Positions 36,880-48,700 of a DNA stretch of 64,000 nucleotides are shown piece after piece. Both the position numbers and the translations under genes were made by a program. Every line of letters starts with the position of its first letter. Position 1 is the first letter of the stretch. A model generated the notes under the pieces. It made no database searches. It saw nothing but the letters and a program-made list of their open reading frames with translations, and was not told where the DNA came from. The stretch is from Eumeta japonica (taxonomy: Eukaryota > Arthropoda > Insecta > Lepidoptera > Psychidae), in the NCBI GenBank assembly GCA_005406025.1, contig BGZK01001304.1, positions 1 through 64,000 on the forward strand, written 5' to 3'.

Positions 36880-38560
36880 TAAAAAAGTCGACTAAAAACG
36901 ATCTCGGTTGAACCACTGGTTCGATTATCGTCAAGTCATCTCGTTTAATATCATGTTAACCGATCTCGTTTGTCATAATTTGGACACTTATTTATAAGCT
37001 CAGTTTAACGACCACAGCTAATAAATCATGCTTTAGGAGATATTAACAAGTTTCAGTGTAAAGGACCGGCACAACCTTCAAGGTGAGGGATGCAAAGAGG
37101 ATAACCTCGTTGTAAATGTACACACTAGTTGATTCTAAAATGCATAATACGCACGGCGTTAATATCAAATTTTATTACGACACCGCTTAAGGTTTTATTT
37201 TAATGATGACGTAATAAATAAGAAAACTGTAAAATATCGGATGACCGAAAAATCTAAGTCGTTTGCCGTAACTTAGCAACGAAAAGTTGTCCGTTACATC
37301 TGAATACTTTTATAAGTTTAAATAAAATATACATTATTATATTACAAAAATGTTCGTATTGTCATGTTTTGTCTAAATCTTCAGAAAACTAATTTATGGA
37401 AAAATGTTACAAGATCTAAGACCTCATTAGTATTTCCCGAGAAATAGATATAAAAGTAAAGAAGGGCCATTGATGCAAAATGGCCTTCTGTAAAACAATA
37501 AATTGTGACAAAATATTATAACCGCAACTGCTAAATAACGGATATGAACTTAGGATATAATTATCGATGATGAAATATGTATTTAAGAAATACACGAATC
37601 GCATACAAATAAATCCGAAAATGCAGAACTATCAAGTGCAAAATATATTTATTAAAATACCTAAAACACATAAAAGCCTTTATTACGTGAACAATTAAGG
37701 TCTAAACTGTTCTAAACTGCTCTAAACTGTTTCAAATCCCACATTTATTTGTTTAAACAGTTCATTTCCATCGTTTCCGCCACGTCAACTGCTGGATGTG
37801 CGCTTACCATTTAAATTTCCCCAATCTGTGTATGACCCTGGACCACCTGTGATCGGGTTGTCGGTTCACCCAGTGGGCGGCTGTCCCGGACCGCCCCGCG
37901 CTGCGACTTGTAGTAGCTGGTCCCCAATTTAAATTTAAAAAAAAATTGAGAGAAATAAATTAGGAGAAGGAAATTCGAAAAAAGTTTATTCGAACAATAT
38001 TTCTATTGTATATATTGACATTATGTTCTTCAGAAAGATAAATTTTCGTGTAAGCAAACCAAGATAATAAAATAATAATATGAAAGTAGTGTTTAACTTT
38101 GAACACGCGCATATTCTAAGGAACCTAACCGTAATTAAATAACGCTCTCACATTGTTGACAGTACAAATTTTAATAATACGGTTAAATCAATTCCAGCTT
38201 AATGAATTTAATGCTACACTTAAATTATTTCATTAATGCACAAAGTGGCTGAATAAATAATTTTCATTTTTTGATATGATAAACCAGTTTACGACACAGA
38301 TCAATAGATCTTGGAACGTCTTTTGAACTTCAATAAATAATTAATATACGGGAAATAAAACATCCTAAAACCTGTGCTAAAATATTTTATTGTTATTTTA
38401 TTTATATATTATTTTATTCATGTGTGAAATTTTGTTTTCATCGAATTTAATTTATTTTTATTTCAAAACGGTATTTTTATTTCACACACTTTCAATAGAA
38501 ATGATGCTACGCGACATAGAAAATAATAACAATTTTATCGTATTTTTCAATGTGTTTTGT
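36880..38560. other. Mostly AT-rich DNA
   Basis: A balanced segment at 37770-37925 (cgggttgtcggttcacccag, cggaccgccccgcgctgcga) has no readable protein or repeat match. The remainder is AT-rich. Confidence 0.4.
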
Positions 38561-38569
38561 AGTTTCCGA

Positions 38570-38745
38570 TTCCCCGTCCACGTACGACGTACGACCACGT
38601 CGTAAGTGCTGACTTGCATTTTCCTCGACGGCCTTTGGCGCGCGCGCAGCGCCTGAGGCCGTCCACCCTGAAGGCCCACGGCCTGCGAGATCCGGCGAAG
38701 TTACGTCTTTGTAGCCGGCTAACTTCGCCGGATGTCTAATGAATC
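38570..38745. repeat. GC-rich repeat fragment with a perfect 14-bp hairpin
   Basis: atccggcgaagtta (38690-38703) and taacttcgccggat (38720-38733) are exact reverse complements around a 16-nt loop. The preceding cgacggcctttggcgcgcgc and aggcccacggcctgcga resemble wording of lepidopteran repeats, but I cannot assign a family. Confidence 0.5.
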
Positions 38746-38749
38746 CAAA

Positions 38750-40040
38750 AGTTCGGCTAAGAATGCGAGACTCGTTAATTTATTATTTTTTCCAGCTGGA
38801 ATTTTTAAACGAAGCAGATTCCTTTAATTCTCTATATTGTCGGTAAACTAGAAGAGATAACGATGTTATTGATAATTTAACAAAAAAAAAATTATCCGAA
38901 AAGTTTTAAGTGAAGATGTGATCATATCCAAATTATTTTTCTGTTTATCGTTTGTTTTTATCGAAACGAATACAGGCAAAGATTTATTAATAATTTGATT
39001 CTTGAATAATGATTTGGCCAGTTTTAACATCGTTTTATGATTTTGATATTATAGTATCATTTGGTTCATCCGATAATTACTAATTGCTAAATTCACTGCT
39101 GGGTGAGTAAAAAAAAATGGAAAAGATTTTCTTGATACATTACCTGATTACTAGCACTACCTACGTACGTAAGAAAAGATTTTAACTAGGTAATCATATC
39201 AAGTGACTCGTTAACCTTTCAGTCACATAATTTTTTTATGAGCAAATCACTACATCGACGAAGGTTCATGCTTAACTTTGCAATCGCGTCACTAAAGTAG
39301 TATTACTGATACTTATTATTGACAAGTATGTATTCACATTCTAATTATTTTCCTTATTTTAAACTATTCGGGTTCCATGCTCAATGATTAAAAGTTTGGA
39401 TTGCAAACAACCGTCTCGTAGCTATTTATCAGAGAAACAAAAAAGATTTCTTTGAAACCTTGTTTATATGTTATTTTTTATGAGATCAAATAACTAAACA
39501 AAGTTATACAAAAGCTAAATCCAACAACGAGTGTACAACGATAGACGAAGATGTGATTGTATCAGATAAAATACATGTTGCGCTTATCTAGGGGCAATGT
39601 AACAAACTACGTCATAAACGACGTTTAAAGAAATTACATGCAAATTGAAGCGAGACAAATGCGAAGCACGACGCCAATACAAAACGACAAATCGAATTCG
39701 ACAATAAATCACTGTTTACACGGTGAATGTAATCTCACGCACTTTTATTTTTCCTGGGTCAATGTCACCCTCCCGGGCCAATAACGGGGTCGTCGCTTCT
39801 CTTACGTGACGAGTGACGATCCAATATGTCTCCTGTCACACGCTATGTACTGAGAGCCCTTCGCAGTATCGCGTCCCTTACTACTATTATACGTAAGGGG
39901 GAGCAACGGCCATTCGGAAATGAGAGCCGTAAATGTCAACGCTTTAAAGTAATGTATTCGAATCGAATATTCCTGTTAAGAATCGAGTCATACAGAGGTT
40001 TTAAAATTCATGGGAAATCTTTCACTTTATTGATATGAGA
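38750..40040. other. No gene recognised
   Basis: AT-rich to about 39600. 39750-39920 is more balanced, and its ORF (39826-40038) has no known motif. Confidence 0.4.
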
Positions 40041-40044
40041 TTTT

Positions 40045-40135
40045 AAGGGGCAAACGAGCACGCGCGCCACCAGAGAACAGATAATCATTACCCCTCACGG
40101 TGACACTCACAATCTCAACGGAGTCACGTTGTCAG
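40045..40135 (-). mobile_element. SINE-like repeat, tail fragment, minus strand
   Basis: aggggcaaacgagcacgcgc is the inverse of the family tail, followed by a short degenerate piece. Only the 3' end is kept. Confidence 0.45.
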
Positions 40136-40739
40136 ACTTTTTGGGAAGACTATGTTCTTCTTTTGAACACCGTCTTGTGGCTATTAATTGGCCATAACGA
40201 TTATGATGGGACAACCAGATTTTTATCGCACGTGATGCGTACGGTGGTAGAACGTTAGCCATCAAGATGGTGATGGTAATGCTATATTTGAAACATAATT
40301 TATGCACTACGTTTGACGTATAAAACTATAGAATCCTTATAAAAATTCTTACAAAGGATGCGGTAGAACATGATGGATATTTTAAAATTGTTAATTATAA
40401 ATTTAATATCTATGAAAGTAAACATCGAATATGCGAAAATTAGACGCATTATTGAAAAATCGTAATGTCACTACGTCGCTTGCCCTTTCATAACTGCAAG
40501 TTAAGTTATAATCAAGTTTGTTTAAAACTTTTTACCGTATATAAGATTTGTGGAAGCAGGGATAGTAAAAAATGTGAGACTTTGAAACTATCACTTAAAT
40601 TTTGATCCAGGAAAAGTGTATAAAAATCATAAGGCATAAAATTTTCAAATATATATTGAAAATAACAAAAAGGTATTTTCTGCCCCTTCAATTCGCACGC
40701 TCTACGTGCGAATTCAAGGGGCCAGTGTATTGCGAGTGG

Positions 40740-41045
40740 TAGAACCACGCTGTTGCCAATTTGGCTGCAGCACGAAAATGAGGCTCGACTAGTGAGATAC
40801 TCTCACAGAATAAAGAAGTGAAGTAGCAACTTCCGCTATGGCTTTTCGTTCATGTGAATGAGAGTTTGGCTGGCCTACTCCTCCCTCTATCACCCCACTC
40901 TCCCTTTGTCAATTCTCCCTGCACCAGATATTTTATGCTTACCTAAGAGACCGGCAACGCATTAACTTCTGTAAGGTTGCGAGTGTCTATGGGCTGCGAT
41001 GACCGCCTATTCTCTCGAAGCTTGCAAGTTCGTTTGCTTTTCGAA
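40740..41045 (+). mobile_element. SINE-like repeat copy, plus strand
   Basis: Same block order as 23738 and 57487: ttggctgcagcacgaaaatg, gcttttcgttcatgtgaatg, atcaccccactctccctttg, gagaccggcaacgcattaac and a degenerate tail ending gcaagttcgtttgc. Nearly full length. Confidence 0.75.
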
Positions 41046-41049
41046 AATC

Positions 41050-41860
41050 CTTTAAAAAATATCAATTCGCATATATCACCGTAATCCTCATGCTTCAATT
41101 AGGTACGGTAGAATTATCTAATCCGTACGCTTATGGTCTTATATTTTTAGGAACACGGTATTCTGTTATAGCCCCCCCCCAGAAGCCCAATCCCTGTTGA
41201 GGTCATAAATCTAATATCTATGAAAAAATTGATGGACTTTATTCTTATGTAATTTACTATTGTAATGCAAAAAATAATAAAAATTAAAATTACTTACTAC
41301 TGCAAAATTCTCATTGGAATCGCAATTGAAATCAGGTTGAAAATCGGGATCGTATTTTACAAAAGGAAGGTGGGCTGGCGGTGCTTAATAGAGAGTGTGA
41401 TCAACGCTTTACCTTTGAATCGGAATGTACCAAATTTAAACTCTGATTGACGGATTGATTTTAATTGAATTAATAGAATTGACCAATGAGTTTTTAACAT
41501 GAGCAATAAATTAATATCGCTTCCCGAAGTTATCGTTGTATTGATGACAAGGATCGTTAATATTACATGATATAACTCGAACAAAACAACAAACGCATTG
41601 CAGAAGTAACTTTACGGTACTAATTTTTGATGATATTCATAAAATAGCATAGATACACCTCTTATAAACAATCCGGTATTTGACATGGTTAACAATTAAA
41701 TAAGAAAATAATTGAATTATGTAGATTTCAAGATGCTGATTCAGAATATCTATGTGAATTTACAAATTAAACACTATAAATATTTTTATTTTTTATAAAA
41801 ATAAATAAGAAATTTTACATCAGTGGAATAACAAAACTTAAACGGCTCACTAGCCAATCA
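41050..41860. other. AT-rich DNA, no gene seen
   Basis: No motif. A C9 homopolymer lies at about 41172-41180. Confidence 0.45.
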
Positions 41861-41865
41861 GAACG

Positions 41866-41887
41866 CGTGACGTCACGATTCAATAAA
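41866..41887 (+). promoter_or_regulatory. Left inverted repeat with CRE-like palindrome and CCAAT box
   Basis: CGTGACGTCACG contains TGACGTCA, the consensus CREB/ATF site. agccaatcag, a CCAAT-box match, lies just outside at 41852-41861, and ttcagt, an initiator-like string, lies at 41961-41966 directly before the ATG at 41970. This arrangement suggests promoter function for the plus-strand gene. Confidence 0.5.
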
Positions 41888-41969
41888 GAAACAAATTGCA
41901 CTGTTACTTTTGTACGGTGGTGTTATTTTAATAATAATTTTGTGTTGATTTTATTAATTATTCAGTCAA

Positions 41970-42576
41970 ATGAAAGTGGAGAAAGACTTTATAAAAGCTG
42001 ATAGTGCTAATCTGCCAAAGTTGATTCGTTTATGATTGCAAATTTCTTTGCATCAAACCGGACTTCTGTTCTGCAGAATTTAGAAACGTGAAAACTTCAG
42101 TGTAAGTACAAAAACGGAATCTATCCAATATATATATTCATAATGTTCTAATTCAATCGATGTCCTTAGCCTTAACATTTTGATATTTTTGTCCTTATTT
42201 ACTTTGTAGGTTATGTATGTCAAAATGTATTTCGGGTTTTAATGCGGTAGGTAATAATTTATAATTAACTGACGTAGTTTTAGAATGCCAAAATGTCTAT
42301 CAAAATATAACTACTAATACCATAGTCTAATACATTGATGCGTAACATGGTCTGCTGACCATTTACAATTTTCATAATTATTTCATTGAAATATTTCTAT
42401 TTACAGATCATCAAGACAGTCATATGGTGATGATGCTATTGGTTATGTTCCATTAAAACGTGACCACACTCTATGCACAGTGAAATGCAGAATGTGCCCT
42501 GAGCATAAAGTTCGTCAGACATCATATTCTGTCAGCATGGTTATAGATGAAAGAGAAGGTGTAGTTAACCTCACAA
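41970..42576 (+). pseudogene. N-terminal exons of a YqaJ-family-like gene, truncated
   Basis: Exon 1 runs from ATG 41970 to 42101 and ends CAGT|GTAAGT. Exon 2 begins after ttctatttacag at 42407 and ends near 42576 at ACAA|GTAATT. Joining gives an in-frame transition into SSRQSYGDDAIGYVPLKRDH and then TLCTVKCRMCPEHKVRQTSY, which I recognise as the region preceding the Cys-rich part of arthropod proteins that end in a YqaJ (lambda-exonuclease-like) nuclease domain. Exon 1 holds the matching NLPK, FMIANFFASN and AEFRNVKTS blocks but in three frames, so it carries at least two small indels. The nuclease domain itself is absent. The family call is from memory of the pattern, not from a search. Confidence 0.45.
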
Positions 42577-42655
42577 GTAATTTTATTTTAAAGTTATTTG
42601 GTATTTATCACTATAATACTAGTATTTAACGACTAAATAAATGAATAATACTCAC

Positions 42656-42892
42656 ATCAAAATGGTCCTCGCAAAAATAAATTGAAGATTTAGGTGATAC
42701 AGTGGACGGATCGCGTCGTGCTAATTGCAGCCACTTTTTACGAAGTGGCCCCGATTGTGGCACATGAATAAATAATTTATTGCGATTTTTTATTGTTGTA
42801 CTTGTACAGCAAGGAACTGTGCAAACTTTGTATGATGACGAAGTCATTTCTTCGAGATTACAAGAAAAACAGTTTTCACACTCACGGATCAT
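42656..42892 (-). CDS. THAP-type zinc finger, first exon of a truncated gene
   Basis: The minus-strand frame has Cys24-X4-Cys29, then 44 residues, then Cys74-X2-His77, the C2CH zinc ligands of a THAP domain. The conserved Pro (CTVP), Trp (KKWLQLARRDP) and Phe after the histidine (CEDHFDV) are in place. The THAP fold binds DNA and is found both in cellular factors and in transposases such as P elements. The start may be the first ATG (42890-42892) or the one 15 codons later (42845-42847), closer to where THAP domains usually begin. The exon ends GAT|GTGAGT at 42656, a good donor, and no downstream exon is visible before the facing gene remnant. No stop or frameshift occurs within the exon. Confidence 0.7.
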
Positions 42893-42907
42893 TCACTTCA
42901 CTCACTG

Positions 42908-42929
42908 TTTATTGAATCGTGACGTCACG
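42908..42929 (-). promoter_or_regulatory. Right inverted repeat with CRE-like palindrome
   Basis: Exact reverse complement of 41866-41887, 15 bp upstream of the first THAP-gene ATG. Confidence 0.55.
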
Positions 42930-42963
42930 GCCTAATTTGTCACGTTTCTTGACGTGAACACTG

Positions 42964-42975
42964 TTTTGGCGGGAA
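42964..42975. promoter_or_regulatory. E2F-like site
   Basis: ttttggcgggaa matches the E2F consensus TTTSGCGS with the usual GGGAA end. It lies about 70 bp upstream of the THAP gene start, outside the inverted repeat. A match by chance is possible. Confidence 0.35.
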
Positions 42976-42999
42976 TTTTGAATCGTATTATTTTAAATG

Positions 43000-44170
43000 A
43001 CTGTTTTTGTTATAAATTAACTTTAAAAACGAAATAGACAATTATCAAACGTATCTTTGGTGTCCTAAGAATATAATAAAATACTTTTTAAAAAATTGTC
43101 AAATACCCAATTGTAGACGTTAATTATAAAATAGGCTATGCAACTTCATCATCGCGGAAGACCTTGGATTTCGAAACGATTAATATTTCATTACTATATA
43201 TTATATTGTTACACTACAATTTTCAACTTAAAATTACTTTTAAAAAAATTTCTGGAGCATGTTCTTATCATTTATCTTCCGGTAACCATGTGAAATCATG
43301 TAAGAGATTGTAACTTAAACAGTTATATTACAAAGAACACGTCAAATTGACCACAACAAATATTAAAAAATAAATAGAACAGTACATAATGACGACATGA
43401 AGAAATCTCGCGGTCGGATCAATTCTGTCTTTTCCCCGAATTGTGCTTTTGGAGACAATGACGGCGTCTGTGCCGTTATTGTCGTTTAATTTGCACGTAA
43501 AATTACATTTAGTTTTCATTCACGTATTATTTGGTTTTCTAAAAGGGTTTCAAGTTCTATCTACTCAAAGCCAAAGTTCTGTGTGTCCAAAAGCCTAAGG
43601 ATCGTGGCTCTGGACACTGAGGGCCCCGTCTTTGTCTGCCCAATGACCCAGCCTCTGCTTGTGCAAGGGCTCCTTCATAGCCTAAAACGGCTCTAGTACG
43701 GGAAGAGGAAGCACTGTGGAAAGCGCAGCGTGCTTAAACAATTGTGTAAGTTACTTGGGATTCTGTAAAATCGAACGGAACACTACATCAATGATTGAAA
43801 ACAACTGTCCAAATAAAAATTAATCACAGACTTCTTATGCGTTTTCAAACGATTAATTTTTAGATATTGCATGTTCTTTTAGTGAATTTTTTTAAAGTTT
43901 TCATTCAAAACTTTTCAAATTAACGGGAGATTCAATCTCGGATTATTACTTTATTGATTTTTGGAAATAATACAAAATACTTCTTTTTTTTTTTAATATT
44001 GTAAACGCTCCATCATAATCAAGACATTAGGGTATTTGGAGGTGTAGCAGTGTAGTTTGAAAAAGTTCACCTATAACCTGGCGATATAAAGTATTATAAA
44101 CTTATATTTACAACTCGTAAACATGCACGTAGGATGCGCAATTTCGTATGAACAATTGAAAATTACATTA
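43000..44170. other. No gene recognised
   Basis: AT-rich apart from 43560-43740, where gaggccccgtctttgtctgc-like text has balanced composition but no readable motif. Confidence 0.4.
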
Positions 44171-44177
44171 TTACGAG

Positions 44178-44505
44178 TCAGCGGTGTGTGACTAGAGTAA
44201 AAAAAAAGACACGTTGCGGTGGTTTGACGACCTGAAAAGGATGAATTTAAATAGACTGACGAAATCATTTTATAGAGCGAATGTATGTGATGGAAAGGTC
44301 GGCAAGGGTCGCCCTAGAAAATGCTGTGCAGACCAAATTGGCGGCATATTAAAAACAGGCCTAATATGAAGCATCTAAAACTGACAAGCTTGTACGAAAA
44401 ATTTGATGGATGTTAGTGAAGCAAGAAAGATATATAAAGATACCATGTCGAAATGTATAGTCTCTGCTTTCCCCTTCTGAGAAATAAGCGTGAGTTTGTT
44501 TATTT
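44178..44505 (+). mobile_element. LINE family A, 3' end only
   Basis: gatggaaaggtcggcaaggg, cgccctagaaaatgctgtgc, aagcttgtacgaaaaatttg and ccttctgagaaataagcgtg match 16210-16450 in order. 5'-truncated copy with many point changes. Confidence 0.8.
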
Positions 44506-44692
44506 ATTATTTATTATTACATGTTATTAACAGTTTTTAAGACAAAAATTATTAAAAAGGTTTGTCTTTTTTTTTAAATAAATAGTAGTTCATAAACATT
44601 TACTATCATTTGTGTTTTTCATACAGAGATTCTGTACGAAATGAAAGTTTTCCTTACAGATATTCTGTACGAGATTATGCATTAAGATTTTA

Positions 44693-44746
44693 ATGCACAA
44701 TAATAAGTGGCTGAGTAGAATCACTCAGCCACATATTGTTGTGCAT
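44693..44746. repeat. 24-bp inverted repeat (hairpin), 6-nt loop
   Basis: atgcacaataataagtggct... (44693-44716) pairs with 44723-44746 at about 22 of 24 positions, loop agaatc. The stop codon of the minus-strand ORF 44721-45053 lies in this hairpin. A short direct repeat (acagagattctgtacga / acagatattctgtacga) lies just to the left at 44625-44672. Confidence 0.75.
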
Positions 44747-45053
44747 AAAATTTTACGGTCAATTTTTCACACAACGCAAAATAAGTTGAAATTATTTGAT
44801 ACTTTGATTCATCTAATGATATATGGAAATTCATTACACCAGTTATATTTTGCCACGAGATTGCAATAAACAAGCTGAATGCGCAAGGCAATTTTTCGAA
44901 TGTATCTCTGGGTACGGAGAAGGACATTATAACACCAAAACAAATCAATAAACGTAAAATATAATTAAATGTTGCATCCTTACTCGTAAGAATAATCTCT
45001 ATTCTATTCGACAGCTCCTGCGCAATTAGAACGTGCCAACATGGAGTCAACAT
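44721..45053 (-). CDS. Unknown 110-codon ORF, possible membrane-protein exon
   Basis: Open minus-strand frame beginning MLTPCWHVLIAQELSNRIEI, with a hydrophobic stretch YILRLLICFGVIMSF at residues ~31-45 and another at ~58-66. It is longer than expected in this composition, and its stop falls inside a hairpin. The tone (short hydrophobic segments, charged linkers) recalls insect chemoreceptor exons, but I see no diagnostic motif and no splice sites I trust. It lies 430 bp beyond the 3' end of the hydrolase gene and is not part of it. Confidence 0.25.
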   Translation of the reverse strand: MLTPCWHVLIAQELSNRIEIILTSKDATFNYILRLLICFGVIMSFSVPRDTFEKLPCAFSLFIAISWQNITGVMNFHISLDESKYQIISTYFALCEKLTVKFYAQQYVAE

Positions 45054-45443
45054 AAGTTCACATCAACATATGATCTTGTTATGAACAGACGTTGGTCCCA
45101 CTGTAGAAAGACTAGAGGGAGGAATGTACGAGCTATTAATTGTATAGACTAATGTGGCTGAAGGGACTATAATCGTATAGACGATAAGCTTAGTTTTATT
45201 TAATGAAAGAAAACTATTTTCTTCACTTACCCGATCTTACGTATGGGTTGGTCGAAAGATCTGAAAGTGTTACCATACAAAGTAGGGTTCCGTGAAATTC
45301 AATTCGAAACAAAATTTTAAAGCCATTTATATTTTAAGGGCCATTTATCGTACAATTACAATCGCTTTGATAAAATTGGTCCATAAAATGAGAGTTTCTA
45401 CACACATCAGTTAGAAGGGAGTTATGATTGAAATAAGCGAGTA

Positions 45444-45449
45444 TTTATT
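45444..45449 (-). terminator. Polyadenylation signal of the hydrolase gene
   Basis: AATAAA on the minus strand, 31 nt after the stop codon at 45481-45483. It is the nearest canonical signal and would give a very short 3' UTR. Confidence 0.6.
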
Positions 45450-45480
45450 TGGTATACATTTCTTTAATATTGCCACAGCT

Positions 45481-45757
45481 TTACTTGCTGACGGTACCCC
45501 GGGGTTCGAACATGTAGCACTGGTGGAAAGCGCTGCCCAACACGCCGGTGAACTTGGCTTCGTAGTTGTATATAACGTATTGGTTTTCTTCTGAAGCGCT
45601 CGCGAAGCTGTGCTCGCTCTTCCTGCATTCGCTCACGAAGAAGTCCATGAAGTATCTGTTACTTCTCACGGCGTTCATGGAGTGCGCGTGCGCTTTGGAC
45701 GCTTTCCACTCGAAAGAATTCTTCTCAGGGTGGAACTGAACACCGTAGAAGGGGTAT
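45481..45757 (-). CDS. GGH: GGH exon 6: catalytic His/Glu and C-terminus
   Basis: Acceptor tttttgctag. Encodes [18 protein letters not shown] with the catalytic histidine, then the C-terminal helix region [20 protein letters not shown], ending in TAA at 45481-45483. Confidence 0.94.
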
Positions 45758-48700
45758 CTAGCAAAAATGGATTCTAATATCATAATGTGTACAAGAATAT
45801 TTTGCAATATTGCCAACAATTATATAATATATATAATTATTGTTGTTGATTTATGTATATGGCATTAAAAATCAGAAGAATAGGATTCGATTTCATAATT
45901 ACATTGTTCCTTATTGTGTTTTTATTTCTTTATAATTAAAAATAAAGAAACTATAAGTCTTCTAGACAAATTTACCTTTATCATACCATAAGATAACATA
46001 CCATATTTATCATACCATACCAAGATCACGCCACAATATCACGAATTAATCATCAATATACCATCGCTAATTGCACGTTGAAAAGTTTGAAATTGAAATA
46101 AAACATGATATTTTATCTGTATCTAGATAATAATTATTTGACGGTGAATTTTCATTAAGCCTTAATTAGAAAATGATTAAATCAATCATTCATAATTGTA
46201 GAATGAATTAAAATATTTGTAAATAACCAAAGATATATGTTAAGAATTGATCTCTAGCAATGACTATTCCGCTTGTATTACAATTTCTATACTAATCCTA
46301 TTAGAAATACAGTTCATGTACTCTTTTTTTAACCTTTTCTATTCTATTATTTCTAATTTTCCAGATATCTAATACCAACTGCAAATAAAAGTCAGCCATT
46401 ACTGTGTTAATATACGATTTTCATTTTGTCATAAAAACGAAAAATTGTTTTGCTTATCTTAGTAACAAATATTACATTTTAATATTTATTGATTTGTAGT
46501 TTAATTAAAATAGCAATAAAGATTTTTGTCACTTTTCCAAAAAGTAAAAATGCAAATAAATAATTATCCTTGGACTGAATGATTTTCCACCTTTATTTGT
46601 CACCCTACTCAACAATCTTATTTGACAGGACTTTCATCCATAACTATTTTTTAAATTATATTTGTCATTTTAAGTCTATTTTAATTATAAGGTTTTCTAT
46701 AAAAAAAAAATCAACAAAGCACTTATCACACAAATTGCCCCAACAATACACTTTTATAATCTCTTTCGATAGTTTGTGGAATACTTTACACTAATGCCAA
46801 CCTATTATCTATATTCATAATAAAGCACTAAAGTTTGTAAGCTGTCGATTTGTAACAATAGCTAAATTTTCGATGCGAATTTTACCAGTGTATTTCACGA
46901 AATTCCAAGAAACAAATAAACTATAATAGTTTCAAGAATTAAATCTGGTAAATCTGTTGCATTTAGGAAGTTGCGTCAGAGATGCTGAGGGGCGGCGAGG
47001 GGATAGTAACGAGCCTGCTCTATCGACTGGAAAAGCCGTAGCGTATCTAATTACTGATGCAAAACCGTCATTGTATACCATATAAGAAAAAACTCACGAC
47101 AAGTTAGTCTTATAAATCTCATCAAGGTTATTGGCAAATTGTCCTCGAAAATTCAAAGGGCTGTGAGTGAGACTGAAAGTAAGATCTGCGATGTACGAGC
47201 GGGTTTTCGAAAATGGATGGGAGGTAAAAGCCAAGCTTTTTTACCATGCGAAACATTACGGAAAGTATTTGGCCAAGGACCAAAAGGTCTTCTGTGCCTT
47301 TGTAGATCTGGAAAAAGCTTGTGATATAGTGAAAAGGAATGATCTATGGAGAACTCTATCCATGCAATGCCAGTATCAATACTCTACTCACGCGTGTTGA
47401 TACTGGCATTGCGATCTCTATGTAGAGGTTCCAGTGCCTGCGTCAGAATAAACGGAGCATATGCTGACTGTTTGCTTGATAACTGAAGAGGTGTCAGACA
47501 GGGATGTCTAGTTTTACCGTGGCTATTTAACGAATCAATAGACAGCTGTCTGTATGATTGGAAATAGTATGAGTGTAGACGAAGAATTAGTGGGAGCTGT
47601 TTGTGAAATGCCTCCTATACGCTGACGACAAAGTGATCCTTGGGCCGTCGAAGCGCGAGTTGTAGGTGATGGTAAGTAGTATAAATGGTTCTGTTAATAA
47701 AAGAGGTATGATAGGAAATGTCAATAAGGTTAAGGTCAGGATGTTGAAAAGAAGCGAAACCACGACTAAATATGATATTATACATATATCATATGTGCAA
47801 GAGCTGTTATACTTCAATGATTTGTTTGATTATGAACATGACAGAAAAAGTGGAAGGAGAGTTAATGTGGAGTATTAAATAAATGAGTTTATTATTTATT
47901 TGCCATTAAAAATAGTAAAAGTGTCTCACGACAAGCTCATTTCGCTATCAGTAATGGGATCCTGAACTTTACGAACAGTAGTCAAAGTTGGGTATGGCAG
48001 AACAAAAATCAAAGTAGACTCAATGTAGTGGAGATGCAATCTCTGCGTAGTATTTGTAGATTACCTTTGTAAAATAGATGTAGGAACAAAGATGTCTTAT
48101 CTACCTGCCCTAGGTGTGGTTTGAAAGAAGTTATAGTGACTAGTGTAGAAAAATGCGCTAAAAATATTGCGCTAGTTTGGCCATCCAGAAAGGATGAATG
48201 AAAGTAAACTGACAAAATAGATTTATAGATCGGAAGTACTTCATGAAAGGGTCGGTTAGGGCCGCTCTAGAAAATCATATACAGACCAAATTGGTAGAAT
48301 ATTAAAAAAGATCCATATTGTAACTTATAAAAATCTGTGGTCTCTGCCTACCCTTATAGGAAATGGGCCTAAGTTTATAATATAAACAATAATAATATAA
48401 ATACAAAAGTACTCACATGTGTTTTCTATGAATTAGCTTCATTTACAGCCTATTTACTATCAACTCAGAAATGAAAAAAAATGTCATTAATCTTCGTTTA
48501 TCCCGTAAATATTAAATGTTGTCATACACAACGAAAGGGAAAATAACGAATGGAACGACATATGCACAAAATTTCTGAAACTACCTCGTATGTTCAACCG
48601 TTGATATAAATTTTACTCCGTAGTCGTCGTGGTTGTACGACATCACACGCCAGTCTTCAGTTAAATTGTATGCTCTTAAATTCTGAAATAAAACATAAAA

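Larger units (their letters stand above)
41866..42929. mobile_element. Small element with promoter-bearing inverted repeats and two convergent gene remnants
   Basis: A 22-nt sequence at 41866-41887 recurs as an exact reverse complement at 42908-42929. It begins with the palindrome CGTGACGTCACG and continues attcaataaa. Between the copies, a plus-strand two-exon gene start resembling arthropod YqaJ-domain proteins (41970-42576) faces a minus-strand THAP-domain first exon (42892-42656). Only ~80 bp separate the two, so the 3' parts of both are missing. I infer an internally deleted DNA transposon whose parent carries both genes. Outside the 22 nt the similarity of the ends is weak, and I could not find a target duplication. 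An origin by inversion of host DNA is not excluded. Confidence 0.5.

Noticed and set aside
41318..41360. Helitron interior fragment
   Set aside because: Only ~40 bp of 'gaaatc..gggatcg' similarity, within chance for such degenerate repeats.
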